Made by a program: the position numbers and the translations under genes. From Desulfolithobacter dissulfuricans (GTDB taxonomy: Bacteria; Desulfobacterota; Desulfobulbia; Desulfobulbales; Desulfobulbaceae), in NCBI RefSeq assembly GCF_025998535.1, contig NZ_AP024233.1, forward strand, positions 186,001 through 250,000: a stretch of 64,000 bases of DNA. The letters run 5' to 3'. The notes under the pieces are model-generated. The model saw only the letters and a list, made by a program, of their open reading frames with translations. It was not told the DNA's origin and did not search any database. Below are positions 27,963 through 38,108 of this stretch, in pieces (positions within the stretch are counted from its first letter, which is position 1; the number at the start of each line of letters is the position of its first letter).

Positions 27963-30900
27963 GATTCTCGCTCCCTGGTATTTCCTGCCGCCTGGAGAAA
28001 CAGGGCCGCATACTCCCGGTGCCCCTCGTCATCCAGGGACCGCCAGGCCAGCAGCTGTTTACGCAGCCCGTTGAGAAACTGTTTGTTGGCCCGGTACCAG
28101 AGGGCGAACTCCCCGGCCAGCCGGGTCAGCCTCACCCTGATCTCGAGGAATTCCTTGCCTTCCCGAGCCGGACAGAAATGGATCTCCACCCTCTGTACAA
28201 TACCGAAGTCAAAGGGCGCAAGCCATACTTTGGCCCTCAGGTGGACACAGCCGTCTCCATGGTCCAGGACTCTGGCCAGGCCGGAGTGGTCGGCCAGCAG
28301 CTCCACCTCGCCGGTGCTGAAGAGGCCGTGGGAGACATCCTGGTGGCCAAGGAGGTAGCTGTAAAGAAAGCCGCAGATGGAGGCGTGCTCGTGGTACCGC
28401 ATGAGAAAGGGCAGGGTTACCTCGATGGTGTCTTCTCTGGCCTTGGGCATGGACCAGGAGCGGTTGACATCGGGGATGGCGATGGCCGCGGCCATGCGGG
28501 AGGGATAGATCACCGACAGCAGCACTACGCCCATGACCAGGACCAGGGCCGCCACCCCGGCGGTGGAGGAATAGTTGACAGTGATCCCCTGCCAGAGCTG
28601 GGTGTCGGCCAGCAGGACCGCACTGGTCTGGGCCAGGAGGTAGCCGAGCACCACCGAGATGACCCCGAAGGCCAGGGCCTCGGCCACAAAGAGAAAGGAG
28701 ACATGGGTCGGGGCCAGGCCCACCGAGGTGTAGACTGCGATTTCCCGCTTGCGTTCATGGACCGAGCTGATCATGGTGTTGAGGACAATGAGTACCGAGA
28801 TCAACAGCGGGATTATGATGCCCGGTATACCGGAATAGGAGATGGTTTCGGCCCCGTTGTAGAGAAAGACACCGTTTTTTTCGCCGCTGAACAGGGCCAG
28901 GCCGAACCGTTCGTTGAGCCGGGCGGCCTGGGCTGACGGATCGCCGGGCGGTGGTTTGATGGCCACCCCCTTGAGGCGGCCGCCAAGCGCCAGCAGGGTG
29001 TCGGCGGGCAGAATCAGGATCTGGTCCGGCTCCAGGTGGCGGTAGCGGCCCTGGAAGCTGCGCACGTCCTCGCCGGATTCCAGGGCTTCCTTTTCCACCT
29101 CGCTCATTTCCATACCATTCTCGGACGGGAAGACCACCGGGGTGAGGGTTTCTCCGTCCAGGTCCGGACGCTGGCCAAGGAGCTGCTCGGAAAATACCCC
29201 GATGATCTGCAGCTCAAGACCCCACAGGTTCAGGGTCCGCTGATCGGCCGATCTCCGGGGATCAAAGCCGATCCGCCTGGCCAGGCGCGTCGGGATCAGG
29301 ACACTGTTTCGTTCCCCGCTCCGGAACCAGCGGCCAGCCACCAGGATATCATCGAGGCCGGTCACCGCCGGTTCGGTAGCGCCAAGGCCGATCAGGCCGT
29401 GGAAGATACCGGTGGTCGGACCGGACCGGATCTGGATGGTCGGCGGCCGATCGGGCTCGTCGCCCTGGAACCAGATCCGCGGCGAGATTACCGCCGTGGT
29501 ATCAAAGAGCAGACTGAAGGCGAAAAGGGCTTCCCGGGGCAGATCGTTCCAGCCGATATCCTTGAGCAGCATGCCTTGATAGGGGGCCTGGTCGGTGAAC
29601 TGGAGCCGGTTCTGGGTCCGCACCGACTTAACGGTGGTGAAACTCATGATGGTGAAGGTGAGGATGACCAGGGTCAGGCAGGTAAGACCGGTGCGCAGCC
29701 GCCGGCGGCGCAGGTTGGAGACCCCGAGGAAAAAGGCGGCCACAAAGGCCTTCCAGGCGGATATCTCCGAGGGCCGTCGGTGGGAGGCCCGCCGCTGCAG
29801 GACCTGCATCTCCTGCTCGAAACGCGCAACGATGATCACCGTGACCAGCAGGGAAAGACCGATGATGAAAAAGGCCAGGATGACCACCGTGGGGCTGTAG
29901 GCCAGCTTGAAGGCCGGGTGGACCTGGGAGATCACGCCGATGAGCAGGAGCAGCAGGCCGGAAAAGGCGACAATGCGCTTGTAGATGGAGACAAAGCCGA
30001 ACAGGAGGCGCTCCATGCAGAAGGCAAATGGGACAAAGAGGGCGATGTAGAAGAGAACCCCGAAGAGAACATCCTTCTGGGTCTGTTCCACGTGGAGGTA
30101 GACCTGGCTGGCCAGGGCCCAGGAGCGGGAGGCCTGTTCCCGGAAGATATCGTAGCGTTTGGCGGTCAGGGCGCGGGCGGCCCGTTCCAGGGTCTGTTCC
30201 CCTTCCCGGCGCAGGGTTTTAATGCGCTGGTTGTGGATTCCGTGTTCTTCCAGGTTTTCGATCCGCGGTCCCAGCAGGGTCCACATGTCCCGAGCGGCCA
30301 GAAAGTCGGTATGGGGAAGCCTGGGATTGGCATCGATCAGGTAACCCCGGCCCAGTGGCTGCTCGAGGCTACCATTGGTGAGGATCATCTTCCTGGCCAG
30401 GACGGTGTCCGACAGGGTCAGCTTGAGTGGCGTGCGCGGTTCGAGAAAGATGGAGCCGATGGTGGAGGCACGGGTGTCGAGGCGGGAATACCAGGAGCGC
30501 AGGGGTGGGGCCTCCCGGCGGCCGTCGATGAGCTGCATTTTTGTCAGGTAGCGAAAACTGCGTGGTTCCAGCAGGTTGAAAATGGTGGTCTGGCGGCAGG
30601 GAAACATGACCAGATCGGTTTTCATGGCCCGGCGCCGCATCTTGATCCGGTAGGCGGCTTTTCCGGTCAGTTTCTTGTCAATGGCCCACAGGGCGTTGCC
30701 GTCGCGCTCGGAGAAGCGGTATCCCTCGAGAATGACCTTGTCCAGCACATGTTTTTTATCCGCCACCCCCTTGAGCAGGAAACGGCCCCGCCGGTCGGTG
30801 ATGACGTGGTAGCGGGCCGGACCCTGGTACGCCAGAATGACCGTGCCCGGCGCCGGGCTGTCGGGAAATAGTTCGCCCTGGAGCAGCAGCGAGGTCCGGC

Positions 30901-32748
30901 CGCTGATGGTGGCAAAGCCGTTGCGGATCCTGGTATGGTTCAGGGTGGCCGCCCGGTCCAGGCTATCGAGGAGCTGGCGGACCAGCTGGAACTGGCGGCG
31001 GGCAAAGCCCCAGTCGATCCGTCCGGGTGTATCGAACGGGGTTCCCCACCAGGGGCGGATATCGCCGGTGGTGGCCAGGGTCAGGCCCACCAGGCCGGCC
31101 AGGCTGGCCACCTCGCCCCGAGTTGCGGCCGGTCCGGCAGCAGGTCCTGCCAGGGCTGGAGCCGGTTGGGCCGCAGGAAGGAGATAAAGGACGGAGCGTC
31201 ACTGGCGGCCCGGGCTGCACCCTGTTCCAGGGCCGCGTTGAGGTTGCGGTAGCTCGAGGTCCGGTTGATCATGGGCCGCAGGGGATAGAGAAAGCCCCCA
31301 TGGAAGGCCCCCAGGCCGGATCCCTGGCTGGACAGGTGGAGGGAGACCACGGCCTGTATGGTGGTCCGGTCAAGCTGGGACCGCAAGGTTGCCAGGTGCT
31401 GGAGCATGTCCTGTTCGGCCTGGATCTCTGCCAGTACCTGCCTGTGTTCTGCCACTGCCAGGGTTGTGATCTCCTGGAGGATTTTTTCCTCTTCCGGGTG
31501 CATATCTGTAAAGCTGGTCCGCCAGCTCAACCGGCGCAGTTGCAACCGGTGGCTGGCAAGCTCCCGGATCTGCGCTTCCCGCCCTTCTCTGGTTTCAAGC
31601 CTCAGCTGCATCAGGCGGGTGGTCAGGGCGTCGATCTGTTTTTTGAGCGGCTCCTTGATGGCCTCCTGGAACAGAGAACCCCTGTCCGGTTGCAGAGACC
31701 TGTTGCGGTACTGGTCAATGACCTCGAGCCAGGCCAGGACCTGCTGGCGTTCTTTTTTGAGGCCTCTGACCATTTTCCGCAGTGTTTTCTCCGACGTGGT
31801 CAGGCACCAGATCGCCTCCCGCATGCCTGCCTGGGCCTGGGCCCGTGCTCCGGTGGCCAGGAGGAGAAAGGAACGTTTCGGCGGATTTGCGCCCAGGATA
31901 TCGGCCAGTTCCAGCAGCGTGCTGATGGAAAGGGCCTCGTCCGCGCCCGGGGCGGCGCCGGGCAGAAAGACCGAAGCGTCGTAGGCCGCCTCGACGATGA
32001 TCAGCTCCTGGCCAAGCTCAGGATCTGTGCCGGGAAACAGGGCGCCGATATTTTCGCTCACCGCCGCCTCCCAGTTCAGGCCACCGCGGAGACGGGCTGA
32101 AATCTTCTCTCCTCGCTCCAGCCTGGCAGGCAGGTCCTCCAGGGACGCGGCTTCCACCCAGAAGCAGGGAAAGTCGATGGGGGAGAGTTCCTCTTTCTCC
32201 TTGAACCGGCTGCGGACAGGGGTGTTCCGGTTGACAAAGATCAGGGCCCGGGCACCCAGGGCAGCAGCAATCTCCCAGTTGCGGCCCGAATCAAAATCCA
32301 TCAGGATGATACTGCCCTTGATTTCATGGCCGTTGAAGTCACTGGTTTCCCCTCGGCCCACGTAGATCAGCGGACCCGTGATCCCCTCTGGCGGCAATTT
32401 TTCCGGGGTGATCTGGTTGTAAATAAAGGGTTTGAGTTCAAAGGTGGCACCGCCGACATAGAGGGCGGCGTAGCTGGCTTGCAGGACCGGGACGGTGAAG
32501 GGTAGGGAAAAGAGCTTCTCAGGCCCGGCGCTCTTCAGCCGGTTGCGGACATAGGCGGCCGCCCGCCGGTTGCCCGGAGTGCCGGTGGAGCGGTCTTCAA
32601 GGCCTGCCAGGAAGTGGACGGTATCTTCCAGGGAGGAGGATGTGGCGAGAGCCAGTGTCGGCAGACCAGACAGCAGGACCAGGAGCATGGCCACAAGCAG
32701 CACCGGTGGCCGGGGCCTGGAGCAGATTGATGCTGCCGGGGAGTTCAC
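27959..32748 (-). pseudogene. M28-peptidase-like / FtsX-type permease fusion, one apparent frameshift
   Basis: About 1600 aa if a missing G near 31116-31119 is restored. The two open frames, 32748-31081 and 31111-27959, then join. Order: signal peptide, protease-associated insert (GPLIYVGRGETSDFNGHEIKG), M28-like domain, helical linker, the M28 end WWGTPFDTPGRIDW, a carboxypeptidase-regulatory-like beta domain (~660-760), an FtsX-type permease with helices and a periplasmic domain, then a C-terminal tail. The expected M28 zinc ligands are lost (AYDAS replaces HxD), so the peptidase part is probably a binding domain. GTG start at 32748 overlaps the ABC ATPase stop by 4 bases. Confidence 0.75.
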
Positions 32749-33470
32749 TGGATGGTGCCCACCGAGATGTTGAGCTCGTCGCGCTCTTCGATCTTGTCGA
32801 TCCGGCCGTCACGAATCCAGATGACCTGGTCCGAGACCGAGAGCATTTTGAAGTCGTGGGTGGCGGAGATGACGGTCACCCCGCGTTCACTGCTCATCTC
32901 CTTGAGCAGCCTGATGATCTCTTCCCCGGTGGTCAGGTCCAGATTGCCGGTGGGTTCGTCGGCCAGGATGATGGCTGGATTGTTGGCCAGGGCCCGGGCC
33001 ACGGCCACCCGCTGCTGCTGGCCGCCGGAAAGCTCGAAGGGCTTGTGGTCGCACCGATCCCGGAGTCCCACCAGCTCCAGCAGGTTCATGCCCCGCTCCA
33101 CGGCTTCATCGTTGGTCGTGCCGGCAAAGATCATCGGCAGGGTGACGTTTTCCAGTGCGGTCATCACCGGGATCAGGTTGAAGGTCTGGAAGATGTAGCC
33201 GATCTTGCGGCAGCGCAGCCAGGCCAGTTCGTAGGCGTCAAGCTGGGCGATGTCCACCTCGTCGATGAACACCTTGCCCGAAGTGGGTTTGTCCAGGCCG
33301 CCGATCATGTTGAACAAGGTGGACTTACCTGAACCCGAGGGGCCCATGATGGAGATGTAGCGGCCTGCCTCGATGGTCAGGTTGATGCCCTTGAGCACCT
33401 CCAGGGTATGTTTGCCAAGCTGGAAGGTTTTGACCACGTCGCTTGTCCGGACAATGATGTGTGAGGCCAT
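32745..33470 (-). CDS. ABC transporter ATP-binding protein, LolD/MacB type
   Basis: 241 aa. Walker A GPSGSGKST, Q-loop IFQTFNLIP, signature LSGGQQQRVA, Walker B IILADEPTGNLD and H-loop ATHD are all intact; DEPTGNLD is the LolD/MacB hallmark. Such ATPases pair with FtsX-like permeases to move or release periplasmic substrates mechanically. It lies 25 bases after an FtsX-type gene and overlaps the M28/FtsX fusion by 4 bases, so it probably energises both permeases as an asymmetric pair. Confidence 0.93.
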   Translation of the reverse strand: MASHIIVRTSDVVKTFQLGKHTLEVLKGINLTIEAGRYISIMGPSGSGKSTLFNMIGGLDKPTSGKVFIDEVDIAQLDAYELAWLRCRKIGYIFQTFNLIPVMTALENVTLPMIFAGTTNDEAVERGMNLLELVGLRDRCDHKPFELSGGQQQRVAVARALANNPAIILADEPTGNLDLTTGEEIIRLLKEMSSERGVTVISATHDFKMLSVSDQVIWIRDGRIDKIEERDELNISVGTIQ

Positions 33471-33495
33471 GGGAGACTATTTTAAGGAGTATGGG

Positions 33496-34146
33496 TTATT
33501 GTTCCACCCGCATGGCCTCCACCGGTTCCATGCGGGCCGCGGTGATGGCGGGATAGATAACACCGAGCAGGCTGAGCAGACAGCCTACCCCGGTGGCGGT
33601 CAGCCCAGTCCGCGCCAGTTCGGCCAGGGGCAGGACAGGAAAGATGAGTGAGCCCATGGAGATGGCCGAGGCGAGGATGGCGGTGGCACCACCCAGCAGG
33701 GCGCCGATGGCGGCTCCGGCCAGTCCCTGCATGGCGGCTTCGAGGAGAAAGAGCCGCAGGATGAACCGGTCCAGGGCTCCCAGGCATTTCATGGTGCCTA
33801 TTTCCCGGAACCGCTCGGTCACGGCCATGAGCTGGGCATTGACGATGCCGACCACGCAGACCAGCAGGGAGAGGATGACAATCCAGCGCTGTTTGGCGGT
33901 TTCGCCGATACCACCCATGGCAGGGGTTACGTCGTAGCCGGCATGCTCCAGGGCGCGCAGGGCCTCCCGGGTGCCGGAATGCAGCAGGCTGGTGGCGATA
34001 TCGGTACTTGCCTGGACATGGGCCAGAAACGCCACTGCCAGCACCAGCGAGGTAGTGGTGATCAGGGAGCGGAACAGGCGAACCCGGATGGATTTGTAGG
34101 CGATCTCCACCGATTTCGCAAAGGGCAGGGCGACAAGGCGTTCCAT
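33496..34146 (-). CDS. FtsX-like permease, short form
   Basis: 216 aa with four membrane helices in the FtsX arrangement: one near residues 27-47 (SLITTTSLVLAVAFLAHV), then a short extracytoplasmic part, then three helices. The last block (GVIYPAITAARMEPVEAMRVEQ) is the FtsX C-terminal signature. The periplasmic part between helices 1 and 2 has only ~60 residues, much smaller than MacB or LolC. First gene of the operon that also encodes the ABC ATPase, M28 fusion and two large membrane proteins. Confidence 0.85.
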   Translation of the reverse strand: MERLVALPFAKSVEIAYKSIRVRLFRSLITTTSLVLAVAFLAHVQASTDIATSLLHSGTREALRALEHAGYDVTPAMGGIGETAKQRWIVILSLLVCVVGIVNAQLMAVTERFREIGTMKCLGALDRFILRLFLLEAAMQGLAGAAIGALLGGATAILASAISMGSLIFPVLPLAELARTGLTATGVGCLLSLLGVIYPAITAARMEPVEAMRVEQ

Positions 34147-34203
34147 GGCATTTTCCGAAAAATCTCAACCTGTACAAAACAAAAGAAGAATGATTCTCCG
34201 TCC

Positions 34204-34231
34204 ACTATATCAGAAAAACTCTGGGCGGCAA
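34204..34231 (-). promoter_or_regulatory. Candidate sigma-70 promoter of the FtsX/ABC/M28 operon
   Basis: TTGCCG (34226-34231) and TATAGT (34204-34209) with a 16-base spacer lie in the 89-base gap between the deacetylase stop and the FtsX-type start. The preceding gene has no terminator in this gap, so read-through is also possible. Confidence 0.4.
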
Positions 34232-34235
34232 ACAA

Positions 34236-35024
34236 TCAAAGAAGATCTTCCCGGATCAGATCGTGAAAGGTCAGAACCCGGATCCGCGGTGCCCGGGCGA
34301 GGGTCTCCAGCAGTATCTCCAGAAATGTAAAGGCTGACCCGTTCATGAGCTGGTGATGGAGCATGATCCCGGCGACACCGGTCTGCACCGCCTGTTCCAG
34401 CTCATGGAGCAGGTTGTCCATGCCCTGTTCCGGCTGGTTTTCCTTCCTGGTATGCAGATCCACGTTCATGGCCAGGTCCGGCAGTCCGGCCGGCGGGAGC
34501 GGCCTGGCATTTCGGAAGCGTGAAACAGCCTGGAAACCAAGGGAGACCAGGGATTCCAGGGTGGCCTGGGAACAGCGGTTCCAGGGCGGGGTGAAGACCG
34601 GGCAGAAGAGGTCGCCCAGCAGGTTCCGGAGATGGTCGCGCCCGGCCCGCAGGTCCCGGTGGATATCTTCAGGGGCCCGATCTTCGCCGAACTCGGCTTT
34701 TTTGCTCTCCGGGCCCTGGTGATTGCTGTGGGACAACCCATGCTGGTGCCAGCACCACAGTGGGCTGGCCACATGGAACCGGTCCATTGTCTCCCAGCTT
34801 TCCCGGTCGATCCAGCGCGGGACTACGGCCAGGTTGAGAGGGGTCTGGAAAAGCTGGAACAGTTCCATCATGGTGATGAATTCCGGGTCCATCCGGCCGA
34901 TATCATCGGCTCGAAAGGAGACAACCAGATCCCGGCCGGTTGTCCACGGCCCGTTGAGTATGGCCTGCAACCTGGTGGGCAGATCCGGAGGCAGGGGGCG
35001 GGTCCAGAGAGAACCGGTGGTCAT
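34236..35024 (-). CDS. Polysaccharide deacetylase-like protein
   Basis: 262 aa. NodB-like features are SFRADDIG (Asp pair in the first motif), HQHGLSHSNH (metal-binding histidines), FTPPWNRCS (the RPPY-like motif) and LHHQL (final histidine). Enzymes of this type remove N-acetyl groups from surface or cell-wall glycans. The ATG at 35024 overlaps the glycosyltransferase stop (ATGA); AAAGGAG lies 8 bases upstream. Last gene of a four-gene cluster joined by 4-base overlaps. The in-frame ATG at 35030 is too close to the ribosome site. Confidence 0.8.
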   Translation of the reverse strand: MTTGSLWTRPLPPDLPTRLQAILNGPWTTGRDLVVSFRADDIGRMDPEFITMMELFQLFQTPLNLAVVPRWIDRESWETMDRFHVASPLWCWHQHGLSHSNHQGPESKKAEFGEDRAPEDIHRDLRAGRDHLRNLLGDLFCPVFTPPWNRCSQATLESLVSLGFQAVSRFRNARPLPPAGLPDLAMNVDLHTRKENQPEQGMDNLLHELEQAVQTGVAGIMLHHQLMNGSAFTFLEILLETLARAPRIRVLTFHDLIREDLL

Positions 35025-36196
35025 CGGCATGCTCCTTTGCTGATAAGTGCCTGCGCTGCTTCTCTGGCACCGTCAAGGCGGATATCCGGTCGGATACGTT
35101 GCCGCCGGAGCATGTGGTCCATCCTGTTCGCCAGCCGTCCTGGTTCCAGGTCATGTCGGTCAACGATTTCCAGGCAGGTCAGGGGGAGGAGCCGCTCGGC
35201 CCGGAGCCGCTGTTCCCGGTTCTGGCCAAAGGGGTGGATCAGGGCCGGGATGGTGGCGGCCACCACGTTCATGGTGGTGTTGTACCCGCCCATGGAGATG
35301 GAGAGATCGGCCGCGGCCAGCCAGGCGGGGAAGATATCGGTAAAGCGGGACAACCGGAGCCTGTCCTTGCCAAAGGGTGTCTCGGGCCTGGCCACGAGAG
35401 AGGCCTCCTTCCGCAGCCTGGTCACCTGCGCCTCTGCCATGTAGGGGCCGGTGAAGAGCTGCATCCGGGCCGGAAAATCCAGGGAGCCGTGGGCCAGAGT
35501 TGCGGCCTGGAGCAGGGCGGCGCCGACACTGCCGCCGCCGGCACTGGCCACGATCAGCAACTCGTCGGCAGACAGCCCCAGCCTCCGTCGCAACCTTGTC
35601 CGGTCGTCCGCTTCCGGCGGATGGCAGATATAGCCGGTATAGCGGACCGGGATCCGGATATCCCCCATCCTGGAAAAGGTCTCGTCGAGCCGGATTACCT
35701 GTTCATCGCCATGGATCAGGAGGAGATCAAAGTAGCGGTTCAGCTGTTCAATCACCCTGGTTTCGAACTTTTCCGCCTGGTCTTTTTCCACCAGGATATC
35801 GCGGACGCTGGAGGCCGTGAAGCAGCCGGACCGGTTTGCCAGGGCAAGGAGGGGTTCGAGCTCAAAGCGAAAGCCCTTGCGGCCAAAGGGATAAAGCTCG
35901 ACCAGGAGGATATCGGGTTTCTCGGCAATGAACAGTTCGAGAAGCAACCGGACCCTTTCCTCCTTGACCTGGGCAAGGTCGGCCTGCGGGTCCACGGGCT
36001 GGAGGCCGGAAAAGCCGGGATCCATCTTCAGGCCGGGCAGCAGGATCGGCCGTACGTGGGCTGGAATCTCCACTGCCGCCGGGGGACCGCCCAGGACCAG
36101 GATAACCTCATGGCTGCTCAGCCGTTTAAGTATTTCCAGGGTCCGGCAGAGATGGCCGATCCCCAGGACATGCTGGCAGTAGACAAGCAGTTTCAT
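35021..36196 (-). CDS. Glycosyltransferase, MurG-like (GT28-type C-terminal domain)
   Basis: 391 aa. GT-B fold: N-terminal MKLLVYCQHVLGIGHLCRTLEI with a glycine-rich donor/acceptor loop, and a C-terminal donor site SISMGGYNTTMNVVAATIPALIHPFGQNREQRLRA, the MurG/UGT-like pattern. It resembles the gene at 52165-53397 in both halves (.YSHDTYGLGH and SMGGYNT..E.L), so the window holds two paralogues. Starts 4 bases inside the phosphatase gene. A surface glycan or lipid substrate is inferred from the neighbours. Confidence 0.85.
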   Translation of the reverse strand: MKLLVYCQHVLGIGHLCRTLEILKRLSSHEVILVLGGPPAAVEIPAHVRPILLPGLKMDPGFSGLQPVDPQADLAQVKEERVRLLLELFIAEKPDILLVELYPFGRKGFRFELEPLLALANRSGCFTASSVRDILVEKDQAEKFETRVIEQLNRYFDLLLIHGDEQVIRLDETFSRMGDIRIPVRYTGYICHPPEADDRTRLRRRLGLSADELLIVASAGGGSVGAALLQAATLAHGSLDFPARMQLFTGPYMAEAQVTRLRKEASLVARPETPFGKDRLRLSRFTDIFPAWLAAADLSISMGGYNTTMNVVAATIPALIHPFGQNREQRLRAERLLPLTCLEIVDRHDLEPGRLANRMDHMLRRQRIRPDIRLDGAREAAQALISKGACR

Positions 36197-36822
36197 GGCG
36201 TCGGGGTATCCAGGAAAAGGGCATTGGCCTGGCGGAGCACCAGTTTATCCCGCCGGTATTCCAGCATATGCAGACCATAGCCGCGCAGCAGCCTGGGCTC
36301 GTCCGGGAGAAATTTTCTTGCAAGCAGGTGATAGAGCACACACTTGATGTTGCCCTCGTGGCAGACAACCAGGATCCTCTGGCCCGGCCAGCGGCCTCCG
36401 GCTTCTTCCAGGGCGGCCATGGTCCGGGCAAGTACCTCCCGCCGGGATTCCCCTCCCGGCGGCCGGAAGTCCCAGCCCTTTTTTCCCTCGGCCTGGACCC
36501 GGTCCCTGAATCGGTTGGAGAGTTCCGGAAAAGTGAGCCCGCTCCAGCGGCCCCAGTCCTGTTCCCTGAGTCGCCCGTCAAAATCGACCTCCAGGTCCAG
36601 AGTAGTGTTCACCAGTTCCACTGTTTCCCGCGCCCGGCCCAGATCAGAGGCCAGTATCCTGTCCCACGGGCAGTCGGCCAGCTGTCGTCCCCACATCCGG
36701 GCCATCTGCCGACCAACAGTGCTCAGTCTGGAGTTCAGACGCCCCTGGATACGGCGCTCTTCGTTCCAGAGCGTCCGGGCGTGGCGGATCAGGCCAAGGG
36801 TGGTGGGAGGTGTGTTGTTCAT
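36193..36822 (-). CDS. Histidine phosphatase superfamily protein
   Basis: 209 aa. The catalytic RHG-type motif reads LIRHARTLWNEE (His near residue 14), the second Arg is in ASDLGRARETVEL, and the late histidine is in VVCHEGNI. These are the phospho-histidine and proton donor features of the phosphoglycerate-mutase/alpha-ribazole phosphatase group. Its place between two glycosyltransferases, with 4-base overlaps on each side, suggests a sugar- or lipid-phosphate substrate rather than PGM activity, but this is inference. Confidence 0.85.
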   Translation of the reverse strand: MNNTPPTTLGLIRHARTLWNEERRIQGRLNSRLSTVGRQMARMWGRQLADCPWDRILASDLGRARETVELVNTTLDLEVDFDGRLREQDWGRWSGLTFPELSNRFRDRVQAEGKKGWDFRPPGGESRREVLARTMAALEEAGGRWPGQRILVVCHEGNIKCVLYHLLARKFLPDEPRLLRGYGLHMLEYRRDKLVLRQANALFLDTPTP

Positions 36823-38066
36823 GCCAGCGCCGGGATGTGGTGGCGGTATATCCGGGCAAGTTTTTCGGCCAGCCGCCGGTTGTCAAAGCTGGTTTCCACC
36901 AGCTTCCGGCCCGAGCGCGAAGACCTACGGCGCAAGTTGTGGTCGGTCAGCAGCCGCAGGATGGCCTTGGCCATGGCCTCGGGATTTTCCGGCTCCACCA
37001 GCAGGCCGGTCTCCCCATGGCGAACGATCTCGGACAGGGCGGAGACCGTGGTCGCCACCGCAGGCAGTTCCATGGCCTGGGTCTCCACCAGGACATTGGG
37101 AATGCCGTCCCGGTCGCCGTTTTCAGCGATCTGGCAGCCAAGGACAAAGAGGTCGGCCCGGCGGAACTCCTCGATGACCTGTTCGTGGGGCAGGGTACCG
37201 AGCCAGCGGCACCGGTCCTGGAGGCCCAGGTCAAAGATCAGGCCAAGGATCTGATCCCGGTCGTCGCCGCTGCCGATCAGGGTGTAGCGAAAATCGACAC
37301 CCCGGTCCCGAAGCAGGGCCAGGGCCCGGAGGATGGTGGGGATCCCCTTTTTTTCGGTCAACCGGGCGACGGTAAGCAGCCGGTAGGGTTCCCGGGGCTC
37401 ATTTCTGGTCACCCCGCCGGAAAAGAGCTGCAGGTCAATTCCGTGGTACACGCAGTGGATCGGGGTGTCGACGCCTCCGGCCAGCTCCTGAAGATATTTT
37501 TTGTTGTAGTTGGTGCAGGTGACCACAAAGGAGGCCAGACTGATCTTTTCCCGTAACTGCGCCCGGTTGGAGGTATAGATGTCCTTGGCATGGGCGGTGA
37601 AGCTGAAGTTCAGGCCGCTTTGCATGGAGGAGAACAGGGCCACCGAGCTGGGGGAATGGGCGAAATGGGCGTGGAGATGGACCACATCCGGATGACGCCT
37701 GAGCAGGTGGCCGCTCAGGTAGCCGGCCTGGAGCAGGTGTTTGACGGTCCCCAGGCTGCGGGTCCGGGCAAAACGTTCGCCGGCCTTGCCCAGGGCGGCC
37801 AGGAAACGGTGCGGCTCACGAACAGCCAGCATGGCTGTGGGCAGCACCAGGCGCGGAAAATCGGTGAACAGCTCTGTTGGCAGGTAGTCGACCCCGGCCC
37901 GGATCCGCCGGACACTGTCGTGGCAGAAGGGCTCCCGGGGATGACGCATGGAAAAGATGCGGATGCGGAAGCCAAGCTCTTCGAGCAGCAGGATTTCATT
38001 GGAGATAAAGGACTCGGAGATCCGTGGATAGCCCTTGAGGATCATTCCCAGTGTCGGTCCGGTCAT
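36819..38066 (-). CDS. Glycosyltransferase family 4 protein
   Basis: 415 aa GT-B enzyme. N-terminal LKGYPRISESFISNEILLL and HLHAHFAHSPSSVAL are typical of exopolysaccharide GT4 enzymes, and the C-terminal half has LTVARLTEKKGIPTILRAL, the GSGDDRDQ loop and the E-x7-E motif around DGIPNVLVETQAMELPAVAT. Probably transfers a hexose to a lipid-linked or surface glycan. First gene of the coupled cluster; the ATG of the next gene overlaps its stop by 4 bases. Confidence 0.92.
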   Translation of the reverse strand: MTGPTLGMILKGYPRISESFISNEILLLEELGFRIRIFSMRHPREPFCHDSVRRIRAGVDYLPTELFTDFPRLVLPTAMLAVREPHRFLAALGKAGERFARTRSLGTVKHLLQAGYLSGHLLRRHPDVVHLHAHFAHSPSSVALFSSMQSGLNFSFTAHAKDIYTSNRAQLREKISLASFVVTCTNYNKKYLQELAGGVDTPIHCVYHGIDLQLFSGGVTRNEPREPYRLLTVARLTEKKGIPTILRALALLRDRGVDFRYTLIGSGDDRDQILGLIFDLGLQDRCRWLGTLPHEQVIEEFRRADLFVLGCQIAENGDRDGIPNVLVETQAMELPAVATTVSALSEIVRHGETGLLVEPENPEAMAKAILRLLTDHNLRRRSSRSGRKLVETSFDNRRLAEKLARIYRHHIPALA

Positions 38067-38108
38067 GGATGTGGTTCCTGCAGATTGGGTTGATGTGGCA
38101 CCTGTCTT

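Noticed and set aside
29036-30871. A 611-codon open frame on the plus strand
   Set aside because: Antisense to the M28/FtsX fusion; repetitive Gly/Glu/Asp/Gln content typical of shadow frames, with no ribosome site or domain.
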